Of a DNA stretch of 24,395 nt, positions 1-5,650 are shown in pieces. Each line of letters begins with the position of its first letter. The stretch's first letter is position 1. The notes under the pieces were generated by a model. It did no database searches, was not told the DNA's origin, and saw only the letters and a program-made list of their open reading frames with translations. Made by a program: the position numbers and the translations under genes. The stretch covers positions 1 through 24,395 of the forward strand of contig CAKPKL010000014.1 in the NCBI GenBank assembly GCA_934167485.1, read 5' to 3'. The DNA is from an uncultured Bacilli bacterium (GTDB lineage: Bacteria; Bacillota_I; Bacilli_A; RF39; UBA660).

Positions 1-1
1 A

Positions 2-73
2 GAAAACAATGTTTCTATAGATATAATTATTAAATCAACAGGACTTACAGAAGATGAAATAAACAGCATATAA
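2..73 (+). CDS. C-terminal end of an unidentified protein (partial)
   Basis: An open frame enters from the left edge and ends at TAA 71-73, immediately before a strong terminator, so it is the 3' end of a real gene. The 23 visible residues end in STGLTEDEINSI. That kind of ending is seen in Rpn/PD-(D/E)XK transposase-like proteins ('TGLSEEEI'), but the fragment is too short to assign. No function is claimed. Confidence 0.5.
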   Translation, partial: ENNVSIDIIIKSTGLTEDEINSI

Positions 74-103
74 AAAGAATTGGATTGTTGTTCCAATTCT
101 TTT
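73..103. terminator. Bidirectional rho-independent terminator
   Basis: A 12-bp perfect stem (73-84 with 92-103, core AGAATTGGA/TCCAATTCT) has a 7-nt loop. T-rich tracts follow on both strands. It separates the rightward gene fragment from the leftward permease gene ending at 115. Confidence 0.85.
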
Positions 104-114
104 GTTTATATATT

Positions 115-2481
115 TTATTCATTACCTTTTAAACTACTAACCATATCTATTTTATTTATCTTTCTAGATAAAAACTTAGATACTAAGTAAGATACTAAGA
201 ATGTACCTACAGTAGCAATTATATAAGTACTAATATTAATATATACTCCAAAATCAAAATTATCATCTAGACAAGCTTTAAATAACCATGAAGTTAAATA
301 ATATCCTGAAGGAAGTCCTATTATAACTGATAAAAATGTAATCCAAATATTTTGTTCTATAAATATTTGTTTTATCTTTTTATCTTTAAAACCTAATACT
401 TTTAATGTTGAAAATTGATATTGTTTTTCACTATATGAAAGTATTCCCATATTGTATATTATAACTGCCCCTAAGAATATTGCAAAAAATATTATTAAGA
501 TAATCATTTTTCTCATCATTGACAACATAGATTCCATACTTGTCTTTAAAGAATCTTTATCTTGAACAAGTTCAACTCCATCTATTTCTTTAACACCTTT
601 CAAATTATAATTAGTATATAAAGAATCTGGATTATATTTTAAACCTAAACTTTCAATATATTCTCTTGTCATTGTTATATTTTGATTTTGAGGATCTTTA
701 TTAAATCCTACAATTTTAGATTCATAGTATTTAGAATTACCATATATGTGCCATTTTATTGTATCGCCTATTTTATAATTTTCATTTTGAGCTAATTTAC
801 TTGTTATATATACTCCATTATTTTTATCTATTTTTATAAATTCATCTTTTTTATTTTGAAATCTAACCAATTTATCTACATCAACTACAGTAGCTGTATT
901 TGTTGTTCTAATACCTTTACTATCTTTAATTTCTATGTTTAGAGTTTGACTAGTTTCAGCTCCATAGATTTTTTCTAACTCTTTTAATTGTGTATCTGAT
1001 ATATTTTCTCTTAAATTTAATTTATAACCAAAATTGTACAAATCTTTAAACTGTAATTTTATAAAATGGTTCATACTATTTAACATACCAAATGCACATA
1101 CTATCAAAGTACAACATCCAACAATACCTACCACTCCAGTAATTGTTCTAAATTTATTTCTAATTATATCCCTTAAATTCCATTTGCTAGAAAATCTTAA
1201 TTTTTTAAATATTCCTTTTGTAGTTATATTCAAACTACCATTCTTTACTTTAGGAAGTTCATTTCTAAGTGATTCTGCAGGGATTTTTCTAAGTTCTTTT
1301 CTACAAGTTAAATATGTAATAAATGATGTAACAAGTATTACGATTAGAGCTACTATATAACTTTTATTATTTATTACAGGTACTCCATTTGGTACTTCGA
1401 AAAATGACATTTCAATTCCTAAAAATACACTTCCAATAAAATATCTACCTAAAATAATTCCTGCTATGGAAGCAAATAATGAAACCCAAAATCCATAACC
1501 GACATAATGAAATAATATTCTATAATTTTTTATTCCTAAAGCTTTTAATGTACCTATTTGTAGTTTTTGTTTTTTAACTACTCTTGTCATTGTAGTTATT
1601 ACTGATAAAAGAGCTATAAAAAGAAACAATCCAGAAAATATTCCTACATATGATTTTCCTTCATCTATTTCACCTTGATACATTAAGTATGAAGCTGTGT
1701 CTTCTATTTTTACAATACCTAAAGCATTTTTAACTTCATCTTCAATATCATTTTTTACACTATCTACATTTTCTTTTTTATTTACATCAACCATTATGTA
1801 ATTATATGGAATATATTCTTCGTAATTAAATTGTTTTAAATATGATTCATCAGTAATTTTTAAATTTTTCATTACTAATTCTTTAATATAATTCTCTGGT
1901 ATTTCTTTATAAGACATATAAATAAATCCAAATATATCTCTGTTAGGAACTATTTCAGATTCATCTTTAACATCATATATATGATCTGGTACATTTATAA
2001 ATCCTAATATTTTTTCTTTTAATACAAAAGTATCATATTTAATATTTAACGTATCCCCTATTTTTAAATTATTATTTTTTGCATAGAAATTATCTACCCA
2101 AACACCTTTTTTATTTACATCAAATTTTTCACCTTCTAATACATAAAATTTAGAAATATTATTTGATTCTATAAAACTTATCAAATATGTTTTATCATTA
2201 TCATCATTATCTATCCCAGTTACTACTAATTTTCTTTCTGCATCTTCTACATTTTTTAATGATTTAATTTTTTCTAAATCGGAACGTGTTAGTGATGTTC
2301 CTATAACATTTAAATCCTGTAAATTGTTTTTTTCATAGAAGCTAGAAGCAGCATTTATCATACCATCCATATATGATTCTATACCTGTATAAACCATAAC
2401 TCCTATTAAAATCATTAAAAAGATTGTTATAAATTGTGATTTATTCTGTAAAATGTCTCGAATCATTTTTTTCTTTAACAT
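115..2481 (-). CDS. FtsX/MacB-type ABC transporter permease
   Basis: This is the membrane subunit of an ATP-driven exporter, about 788 aa. It has an N-terminal membrane segment, a large extracytoplasmic domain, three membrane segments around residues 280-400, a second segment near 450-470, another extracytoplasmic domain, and three final membrane segments at the C-terminus. This is the duplicated FtsX-domain layout of large Bacillota permeases. ATG at 2481 is preferred: it lies one base after the ATPase stop codon and begins MLKKKMIRDI, the usual start of this family. ATG at 2499 is possible and would overlap the ATPase gene. It forms one operon with the ATPase and is probably controlled by the divergent TetR gene. 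The substrate (drug, peptide or lipid) cannot be read from the sequence. Confidence 0.9.
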   Translation of the reverse strand: MLKKKMIRDILQNKSQFITIFLMILIGVMVYTGIESYMDGMINAASSFYEKNNLQDLNVIGTSLTRSDLEKIKSLKNVEDAERKLVVTGIDNDDNDKTYLISFIESNNISKFYVLEGEKFDVNKKGVWVDNFYAKNNNLKIGDTLNIKYDTFVLKEKILGFINVPDHIYDVKDESEIVPNRDIFGFIYMSYKEIPENYIKELVMKNLKITDESYLKQFNYEEYIPYNYIMVDVNKKENVDSVKNDIEDEVKNALGIVKIEDTASYLMYQGEIDEGKSYVGIFSGLFLFIALLSVITTMTRVVKKQKLQIGTLKALGIKNYRILFHYVGYGFWVSLFASIAGIILGRYFIGSVFLGIEMSFFEVPNGVPVINNKSYIVALIVILVTSFITYLTCRKELRKIPAESLRNELPKVKNGSLNITTKGIFKKLRFSSKWNLRDIIRNKFRTITGVVGIVGCCTLIVCAFGMLNSMNHFIKLQFKDLYNFGYKLNLRENISDTQLKELEKIYGAETSQTLNIEIKDSKGIRTTNTATVVDVDKLVRFQNKKDEFIKIDKNNGVYITSKLAQNENYKIGDTIKWHIYGNSKYYESKIVGFNKDPQNQNITMTREYIESLGLKYNPDSLYTNYNLKGVKEIDGVELVQDKDSLKTSMESMLSMMRKMIILIIFFAIFLGAVIIYNMGILSYSEKQYQFSTLKVLGFKDKKIKQIFIEQNIWITFLSVIIGLPSGYYLTSWLFKACLDDNFDFGVYINISTYIIATVGTFLVSYLVSKFLSRKINKIDMVSSLKGNE

Positions 2482-2482
2482 A

Positions 2483-3193
2483 TTACCACACAACCTCATC
2501 AATATCTTTAGGATGTTTATTTACTTGATTACTTTCAACTTTACCATTTTTTAATTTTATAACTCTATCAGCAATATCAGAAATAAGTGAATTATGGGTT
2601 ACTACAACTACTGTATTTTCTCCATTGTTATGACTACATTGTGAGTGTAATAACTTTAATACCTCTACACCAGTCTTAGAATCTAAGGCACCTGTTGGTT
2701 CATCACATAAAAGAAGTAATGGATCTTTAGCTATAGCACGCGCTATAGAAACCCTTTGTTGCTCTCCACCTGACAATTGGTTTGGAAATTTATTATAATG
2801 TTTATCAAGTCCTACCTCTCTTAATATTTTTTTAGCATCCTTAGGTTTTTTTACTATATCATTTACAATTTTTACATTTTCTAATACTGTAAGAGTTGGT
2901 AAAATATTATAAAATTGAAATACAAATCCAACATTTTCAGCACGATAATTAGTAAGTTCTTTGTCATTCATACTAGATACTACTCCTTCACCTACTTTAA
3001 TCTTACCACTTGTTACTTTATCCATACCACCTAGTAAATTTAAAAGAGTTGATTTTCCTGCTCCACTAGGACCTAAAATAACCACAAACTCACCTTTGTT
3101 TATTGTAAAATCTACTCCATCTAAAGCATTAAATTTTTTCTCTCCTACTATATAAGTCTTTTTTACATTTTTAAAACTAATTAATTCTTTCAT
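2483..3193 (-). CDS. MacB/LolD-type ABC transporter ATP-binding protein
   Basis: This 236-aa ATPase powers the adjacent permease. Visible motifs are Walker A GPSGAGKST, Q-loop VFQFYN, signature LSGGEQQR, Walker B LLLLCDEPTGALD and an H-loop VVVTHN. The subfamily (MacB, LolD, BceA-like) is clear from DEPTGALD and the size. Start 3193 (MKELISFKNV) is chosen because AGAAAGGAG lies just upstream. The frame stays open upstream for another 24 codons, but that stretch covers the promoter and an operator. The stop codon is one base before the permease ATG, which suggests translational coupling. Confidence 0.93.
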   Translation of the reverse strand: MKELISFKNVKKTYIVGEKKFNALDGVDFTINKGEFVVILGPSGAGKSTLLNLLGGMDKVTSGKIKVGEGVVSSMNDKELTNYRAENVGFVFQFYNILPTLTVLENVKIVNDIVKKPKDAKKILREVGLDKHYNKFPNQLSGGEQQRVSIARAIAKDPLLLLCDEPTGALDSKTGVEVLKLLHSQCSHNNGENTVVVVTHNSLISDIADRVIKLKNGKVESNQVNKHPKDIDEVVW

Positions 3194-3206
3194 AAAACTC
3201 CTTTCT

Positions 3207-3228
3207 AATGTGATATAAATATCACATT
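3207..3228. promoter_or_regulatory. Perfect palindromic operator O1 (putative TetR site)
   Basis: AATGTGATAT-AA-ATATCACATT is a perfect inverted repeat with 10-bp arms and a 2-bp centre. It lies just downstream of the predicted transcription start of the exporter operon and upstream of its Shine-Dalgarno, a position suited to repression. A second, imperfect copy is at 3269-3290. Binding by the adjacent TetR-family protein is inferred. Confidence 0.75.
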
Positions 3229-3236
3229 TCAATACA

Positions 3237-3265
3237 ATTATACTTATATAATAGTAATAAGTCAA
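3237..3265 (-). promoter_or_regulatory. Sigma-A promoter of the ABC exporter operon
   Basis: On the minus strand, TTGACT (3265-3260), a 17-bp spacer and TATAAT (3242-3237) give a near-consensus promoter. Its start site would fall near 3230, directly before operator O1. Operator O2 abuts the -35 box on the other side. Confidence 0.85.
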
Positions 3266-3268
3266 TAA

Positions 3269-3290
3269 AATATGATATTTTTTTCACATT
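3269..3290. promoter_or_regulatory. Imperfect second operator O2
   Basis: AATATGATAT-TT-TTTTCACATT matches O1 at 17 of 22 positions, with the GATAT and CACATT parts kept. It lies between the -35 boxes of the two divergent promoters, so a bound repressor could affect both the exporter and the regulator gene. Confidence 0.6.
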
Positions 3291-3292
3291 TG

Positions 3293-3321
3293 TTGTAAAA
3301 AATTTAAATTAAGTATATAAT
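3293..3321 (+). promoter_or_regulatory. Promoter of the TetR-family gene
   Basis: TTGTAA (3293-3298), a 17-bp spacer and TATAAT (3316-3321) lie upstream of AAGGAAGTG and the ATG at 3343. It is divergent from the exporter promoter. Confidence 0.7.
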
Positions 3322-3342
3322 ATCTATTAAGGAAGTGATTTT

Positions 3343-3942
3343 ATGTCTAATACTAGAATACCTACTCAAAAAAGATCTATTGAAAAAAGAAATAGAATTA
3401 TAAATGTTGGTTTTAAACTTATGTGTGATAAAGGTTATTATAATATAAATACCAATGATATAGCTAAAGAAGCTCTAGTATCAACTGGAATTATATATCA
3501 ATATTTTAATGACAAAAAAGAAATATTTATAGAAGGAATAAAGGCTTATTCTAGTGATATTATGTTCCCTATTTTAGAAATATTAGAAAACAATGAAATA
3601 AAATTTAATAATTTAGAAAATTTATTAAATGAAATGTTAGATGTTTTTATAAAGAAACATACATTATCTAAAAAGGCTCATGAAGAAATGATTGCCTTAT
3701 CACATTTAGATGATGATATTGCAAATATTTTTCATGATAAAGAAATTAAATCAACAGAAAAAATTGTTGAAGTATTACATAATAATGGTATCAATACACC
3801 TAATTTATTTGAAAAAGTTCACATTATTATTGGTATAGTTGATAATTATTGTCATGAAATTGTATATCATAAGCACAGTAAAATTAACTATGAAATTATG
3901 AAAAAAGAAGTTATATCAACTATTTGTTATTTATTAAAATAA
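3343..3942 (+). CDS. TetR/AcrR-family transcriptional regulator
   Basis: This 199-aa protein has an N-terminal helix-turn-helix at about residues 25-55 (NDIAKEALVSTGIIYQYF, the classic TetR recognition-helix region followed by 'NDKKEIF'). An all-helical ligand and dimer domain follows. The ATG is preceded by AAGGAAGTG at good spacing. It is divergent from the ABC exporter genes and separated from them by the two palindromic sites, so it is most likely their repressor and perhaps its own. The ligand is unknown, probably something the exporter removes. It ends in a bidirectional terminator. Confidence 0.92.
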   Translation: MSNTRIPTQKRSIEKRNRIINVGFKLMCDKGYYNINTNDIAKEALVSTGIIYQYFNDKKEIFIEGIKAYSSDIMFPILEILENNEIKFNNLENLLNEMLDVFIKKHTLSKKAHEEMIALSHLDDDIANIFHDKEIKSTEKIVEVLHNNGINTPNLFEKVHIIIGIVDNYCHEIVYHKHSKINYEIMKKEVISTICYLLK

Positions 3943-3972
3943 AAACTATAAAGTTTATGCTTTATAGTTTTT
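3941..3972. terminator. Bidirectional terminator between tetR-type gene and yqeY
   Basis: AAAAACTATAAAG pairs with CTTTATAGTTTTT around a 6-nt loop, and runs of A or T flank both sides. It serves both convergent genes and overlaps the yqeY stop codon. Confidence 0.85.
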
Positions 3973-4411
3973 ATTTACTTAATCTTTCTTTTATAGTTTT
4001 TGATACAAAACTCATATCAGCTTTACCTTTTAATTTAGGTGTTACAAAACCCATAAGTTTTCCCATATCTGATTGGGCAGTTGGATTTATTGCAAGAAAA
4101 GCTTCATCTATTACTTTTAATACTTCTTCTTCACTTAATTGTTCAGGCATATATTTACTTAATATTTCTATTTCTTGTTTTGTTTGATCAATTAAATCTG
4201 TTCTACCAGCTTTCTCAAATTCAGTAATAGATTCTTTTCTTGTTTTAATTTGTTTGCTTATTACTGCAACAACATCTTCGTCTGTTAATTCCTTTTTTAC
4301 TTTAATTTCTTCTAATTGTATAGCACCTTTAACCATTCTAAGAACACTTAATGTCTCCTTATCTTGACTTTTCATAGCGCTTACTAAATCTTTTAATATT
4401 TTATCTTTCAT
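3971..4411 (-). CDS. yqeY: YqeY-like GatB/YqeY domain protein
   Basis: This 146-aa protein matches the YqeY family over its full length. It starts MKDKILKDLVSAMKSQDK, has the conserved LRMVKGAIQ region, and ends in the C-terminal helical domain with MGKLMGFVTPKLKGKADM. That domain is shared with the tRNA-binding tail of GatB and with some glutaminyl-tRNA synthetases. A tRNA- or amidotransferase-related role is inferred from this, not demonstrated. It lies directly after rpsU, the usual rpsU-yqeY arrangement of Bacillota. AGAAAGGG precedes the ATG. Confidence 0.92.
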   Translation of the reverse strand: MKDKILKDLVSAMKSQDKETLSVLRMVKGAIQLEEIKVKKELTDEDVVAVISKQIKTRKESITEFEKAGRTDLIDQTKQEIEILSKYMPEQLSEEEVLKVIDEAFLAINPTAQSDMGKLMGFVTPKLKGKADMSFVSKTIKERLSK

Positions 4412-4430
4412 ATAACCCTTTCTAAAATTA

Positions 4431-4448
4431 AAGAGCCTTACAGCTCTT
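4431..4448 (-). terminator. Weak hairpin between rpsU and yqeY
   Basis: AAGAGC and GCTCTT form a 6-bp stem with a 6-nt loop, starting within the rpsU stop codon and followed on the minus strand by TTTAATTTT. It could act as a leaky terminator or an mRNA stabiliser that lets rpsU be expressed above yqeY. Confidence 0.4.
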
Positions 4449-4641
4449 AATAATTATTTCTTTCTCTTCTTCTAGTATTTTTAATACCTTCGTCTTTTTT
4501 CTCTCTGCGTCTTACTCCTGGTTTTTTATAACCTTCTTGTCTTTCTCTAGCTTTTTTTAGGAGGCCGTCTCTTGCATTTTTTTGTTTCATAGTACGAAGT
4601 GCACCATCAACATTTCCGTTTCTTACTACTACCTTTGACAT
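4447..4641 (-). CDS. rpsU: 30S ribosomal protein bS21
   Basis: This 64-aa basic protein starts MSKVVVRNGNVDGALRTMKQ and contains GYKKPGVRRREKK, typical of bS21. The protein sits on the 30S platform near the 16S 3' end and affects initiation. The start is preceded by AAAGGAGGGATTAC. It is the first gene of an rpsU-yqeY unit with its own promoter at 4671-4699. Length and sequence are normal for Bacillota. Confidence 0.97.
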   Translation of the reverse strand: MSKVVVRNGNVDGALRTMKQKNARDGLLKKARERQEGYKKPGVRRREKKDEGIKNTRRRERNNY

Positions 4642-4670
4642 GTAATCCCTCCTTTCACAAATCTACCAGT

Positions 4671-4699
4671 ATTATAACACTATCCTATAAATTATACAA
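4671..4699 (-). promoter_or_regulatory. Promoter of rpsU-yqeY
   Basis: On the minus strand, TTGTAT (4699-4694), 17 bp and TATAAT (4676-4671) lie about 30 nt upstream of the rpsU start. A second TATAAT at 4696-4691 lacks a good -35. Confidence 0.65.
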
Positions 4700-4755
4700 G
4701 AAAAACTTTTATATTTAATACAAAATTCAACAATTTTAGCGATTTCTTTACAAAA

Positions 4756-4774
4756 AAGAGAGAAAATCTCTCTT
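4756..4774 (-). terminator. Terminator of the bacteriocin operon
   Basis: AAGAGAGA and TCTCTCTT form a perfect 8-bp stem with a 3-nt loop and a T6 tract on the minus strand. It starts at the stop codon of the last small peptide gene, which supports that gene being the true end of the operon. Confidence 0.88.
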
Positions 4775-4949
4775 ACATTGGACAAATATAACTACTATTT
4801 ATAAGTCTTGTCATTGTTCCTACATATCTTCCTGCATTTAATATTGTAGTAAATGTATAACTTACAAGAGACAACCAAAGTGGTATTGTTATTATAATGA
4901 GCGCTGATAACAATATTTTTTTATTTTTAAATTGGGCAAAAAGTTCCAT
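4773..4949 (-). CDS. Small membrane peptide, candidate bacteriocin immunity protein
   Basis: This is a 58-aa open frame with ATG at 4949 inside the end of the preceding bacteriocin gene (23-nt overlap, different frame) and its stop inside the terminator. It starts MELFAQFKNKK, followed by a hydrophobic stretch of about 23 residues (ILLSALIIIT to LSLVSY), and has no double-glycine leader. Its last 19 residues, GRYVGTMTRLINSSYICPM, align without gaps to the last 19 of the preceding peptide (GRSLGSAIRRAFNGTFCPI): the shared G-R, G, R and C-P give 6 identities, plus several conservative changes. Location and size fit an immunity protein; the resemblance suggests mimicry of the toxin. A weak AGAAGAG precedes the ATG. 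A leaderless third bacteriocin peptide is the alternative. Confidence 0.65.
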   Translation of the reverse strand: MELFAQFKNKKILLSALIIITIPLWLSLVSYTFTTILNAGRYVGTMTRLINSSYICPM

Positions 4950-5094
4950 TAAAAGCTCTTCTTATTGCAGATCCAAGACTTCTTCCCATATCCATAAGTG
5001 TTGAAGCAATTCTTGCTGCAGCATTGAAGAATGCAGCTGAATACCAAGCTCCACCTTCAATTTTTAATAATTCATCTTTTTTTAATTCTATCAT
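4927..5094 (-). CDS. Double-glycine bacteriocin precursor, peptide B
   Basis: This gene encodes 55 aa. The leader MIELKKDELLKIEGG fits the double-glycine consensus (hydrophobic residues, EL, then I-x-GG) cut by C39 peptidases. The predicted mature peptide has 40 residues, starts AWYSAAFFNAAARIAS, contains small-residue AxxxA and GxxxG (GRSLG) spacing, is basic near its end, and finishes TFCPI with one cysteine. These are class II two-peptide bacteriocin features. TTAGGAGG lies 4 nt before the ATG and overlaps the stop of peptide A. It belongs to the operon with the C39 transporter that should cleave and export it. No named bacteriocin is recognised. Confidence 0.85.
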   Translation of the reverse strand: MIELKKDELLKIEGGAWYSAAFFNAAARIASTLMDMGRSLGSAIRRAFNGTFCPI

Positions 5095-5102
5095 AATACC
5101 TC

Positions 5103-5243
5103 CTAATTACATTTTAATGGTCTCATAATACCATCAACAAGTCCTATTAAAAATGTTATACCAGCTGCTACTCCTACAAATATACCTATCTTAAATGCCC
5201 CTCCATCTATATTTGCCAATTCTTTGTCAGTTAAATTTTTCAT
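5103..5243 (-). CDS. Double-glycine bacteriocin precursor, peptide A
   Basis: This gene encodes 46 aa. The leader MKNLTDKELANIDGG is a textbook double-glycine leader (LTxxELxxIDGG). The predicted mature 31-residue peptide starts AFKIGIFVGVAAGITF, is hydrophobic and helix-prone with GxxxG motifs (GIFVG, GVAAG), and ends PLKCN with a single cysteine. The ATG overlaps the TGA of the HlyD-like gene (ATGA), and AAGGGAG provides the ribosome site. Paired with peptide B, whose gene starts 8 nt after this stop, it looks like one half of a two-peptide (class IIb) bacteriocin. The single cysteines near both C-termini could form a disulfide between peptides; this is a guess. Confidence 0.85.
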   Translation of the reverse strand: MKNLTDKELANIDGGAFKIGIFVGVAAGITFLIGLVDGIMRPLKCN

Positions 5244-5650
5244 TTTTTTACTCCCTTCTTTATTTTTTCTTTCAGTATTTTAAATACTGTTGTCCTATCA
5301 CTTTGTGTGTGCATTAAAATTATGTTATTATTTAATTTTAGTGAATCATCTAAATCTAATTTAAGTAATATATTACTATCTTTTTTGATTATCTTATATC
5401 TATAACATTTATCTTTAATATATAATTTTTTATTTAATGGAAAATCACTTGAATCTACAAGGACATAATAATCATTATCTACTAGAGTTACTTGTCCTAT
5501 TACACTATTATATATATTAAATGGTATAGAAAATAATATAAAACAAATTATAAATAATAATATTAAAATAGTTATCCAAGATATAATACATTTAGGAGTT
5601 TTTCTATTTAGTATTATTGCCGAATCATTATAAATATCAATTTTATCCAT
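5240..5650 (-). CDS. Minimal HlyD-like bacteriocin secretion accessory protein
   Basis: This is about 136 aa. The N-terminus MDKIDIYNDSAIILNRKTPK followed by one membrane segment (about residues 23-46) has the layout of HlyD/MesE/ComB accessory proteins, where a short cytoplasmic stretch with a proline precedes the single membrane helix. The rest is a short beta-rich domain ending in a basic tail. Family members usually have several hundred residues with a long coiled-coil hairpin, which is missing here. ATG 5650 overlaps the end of the transporter gene by 8 nt. An upstream ATG at 5677 is also possible. It probably helps the C39 transporter export the peptides. Confidence 0.65.
   Translation of the reverse strand: MDKIDIYNDSAIILNRKTPKCIISWITILILLFIICFILFSIPFNIYNSVIGQVTLVDNDYYVLVDSSDFPLNKKLYIKDKCYRYKIIKKDSNILLKLDLDDSLKLNNNIILMHTQSDRTTVFKILKEKIKKGVKK

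Noticed and set aside
1034..1360. Open frames antisense to the permease and to several other genes
   Set aside because: They lie wholly inside well-supported genes on the other strand, lack ribosome sites, and have low-complexity sequences without domain features.
4691..4719. Second promoter for rpsU using TATAAT at 4696-4691
   Set aside because: The matching -35 position reads ATTAAA. The promoter 20 bp further down has the better pair and spacing.
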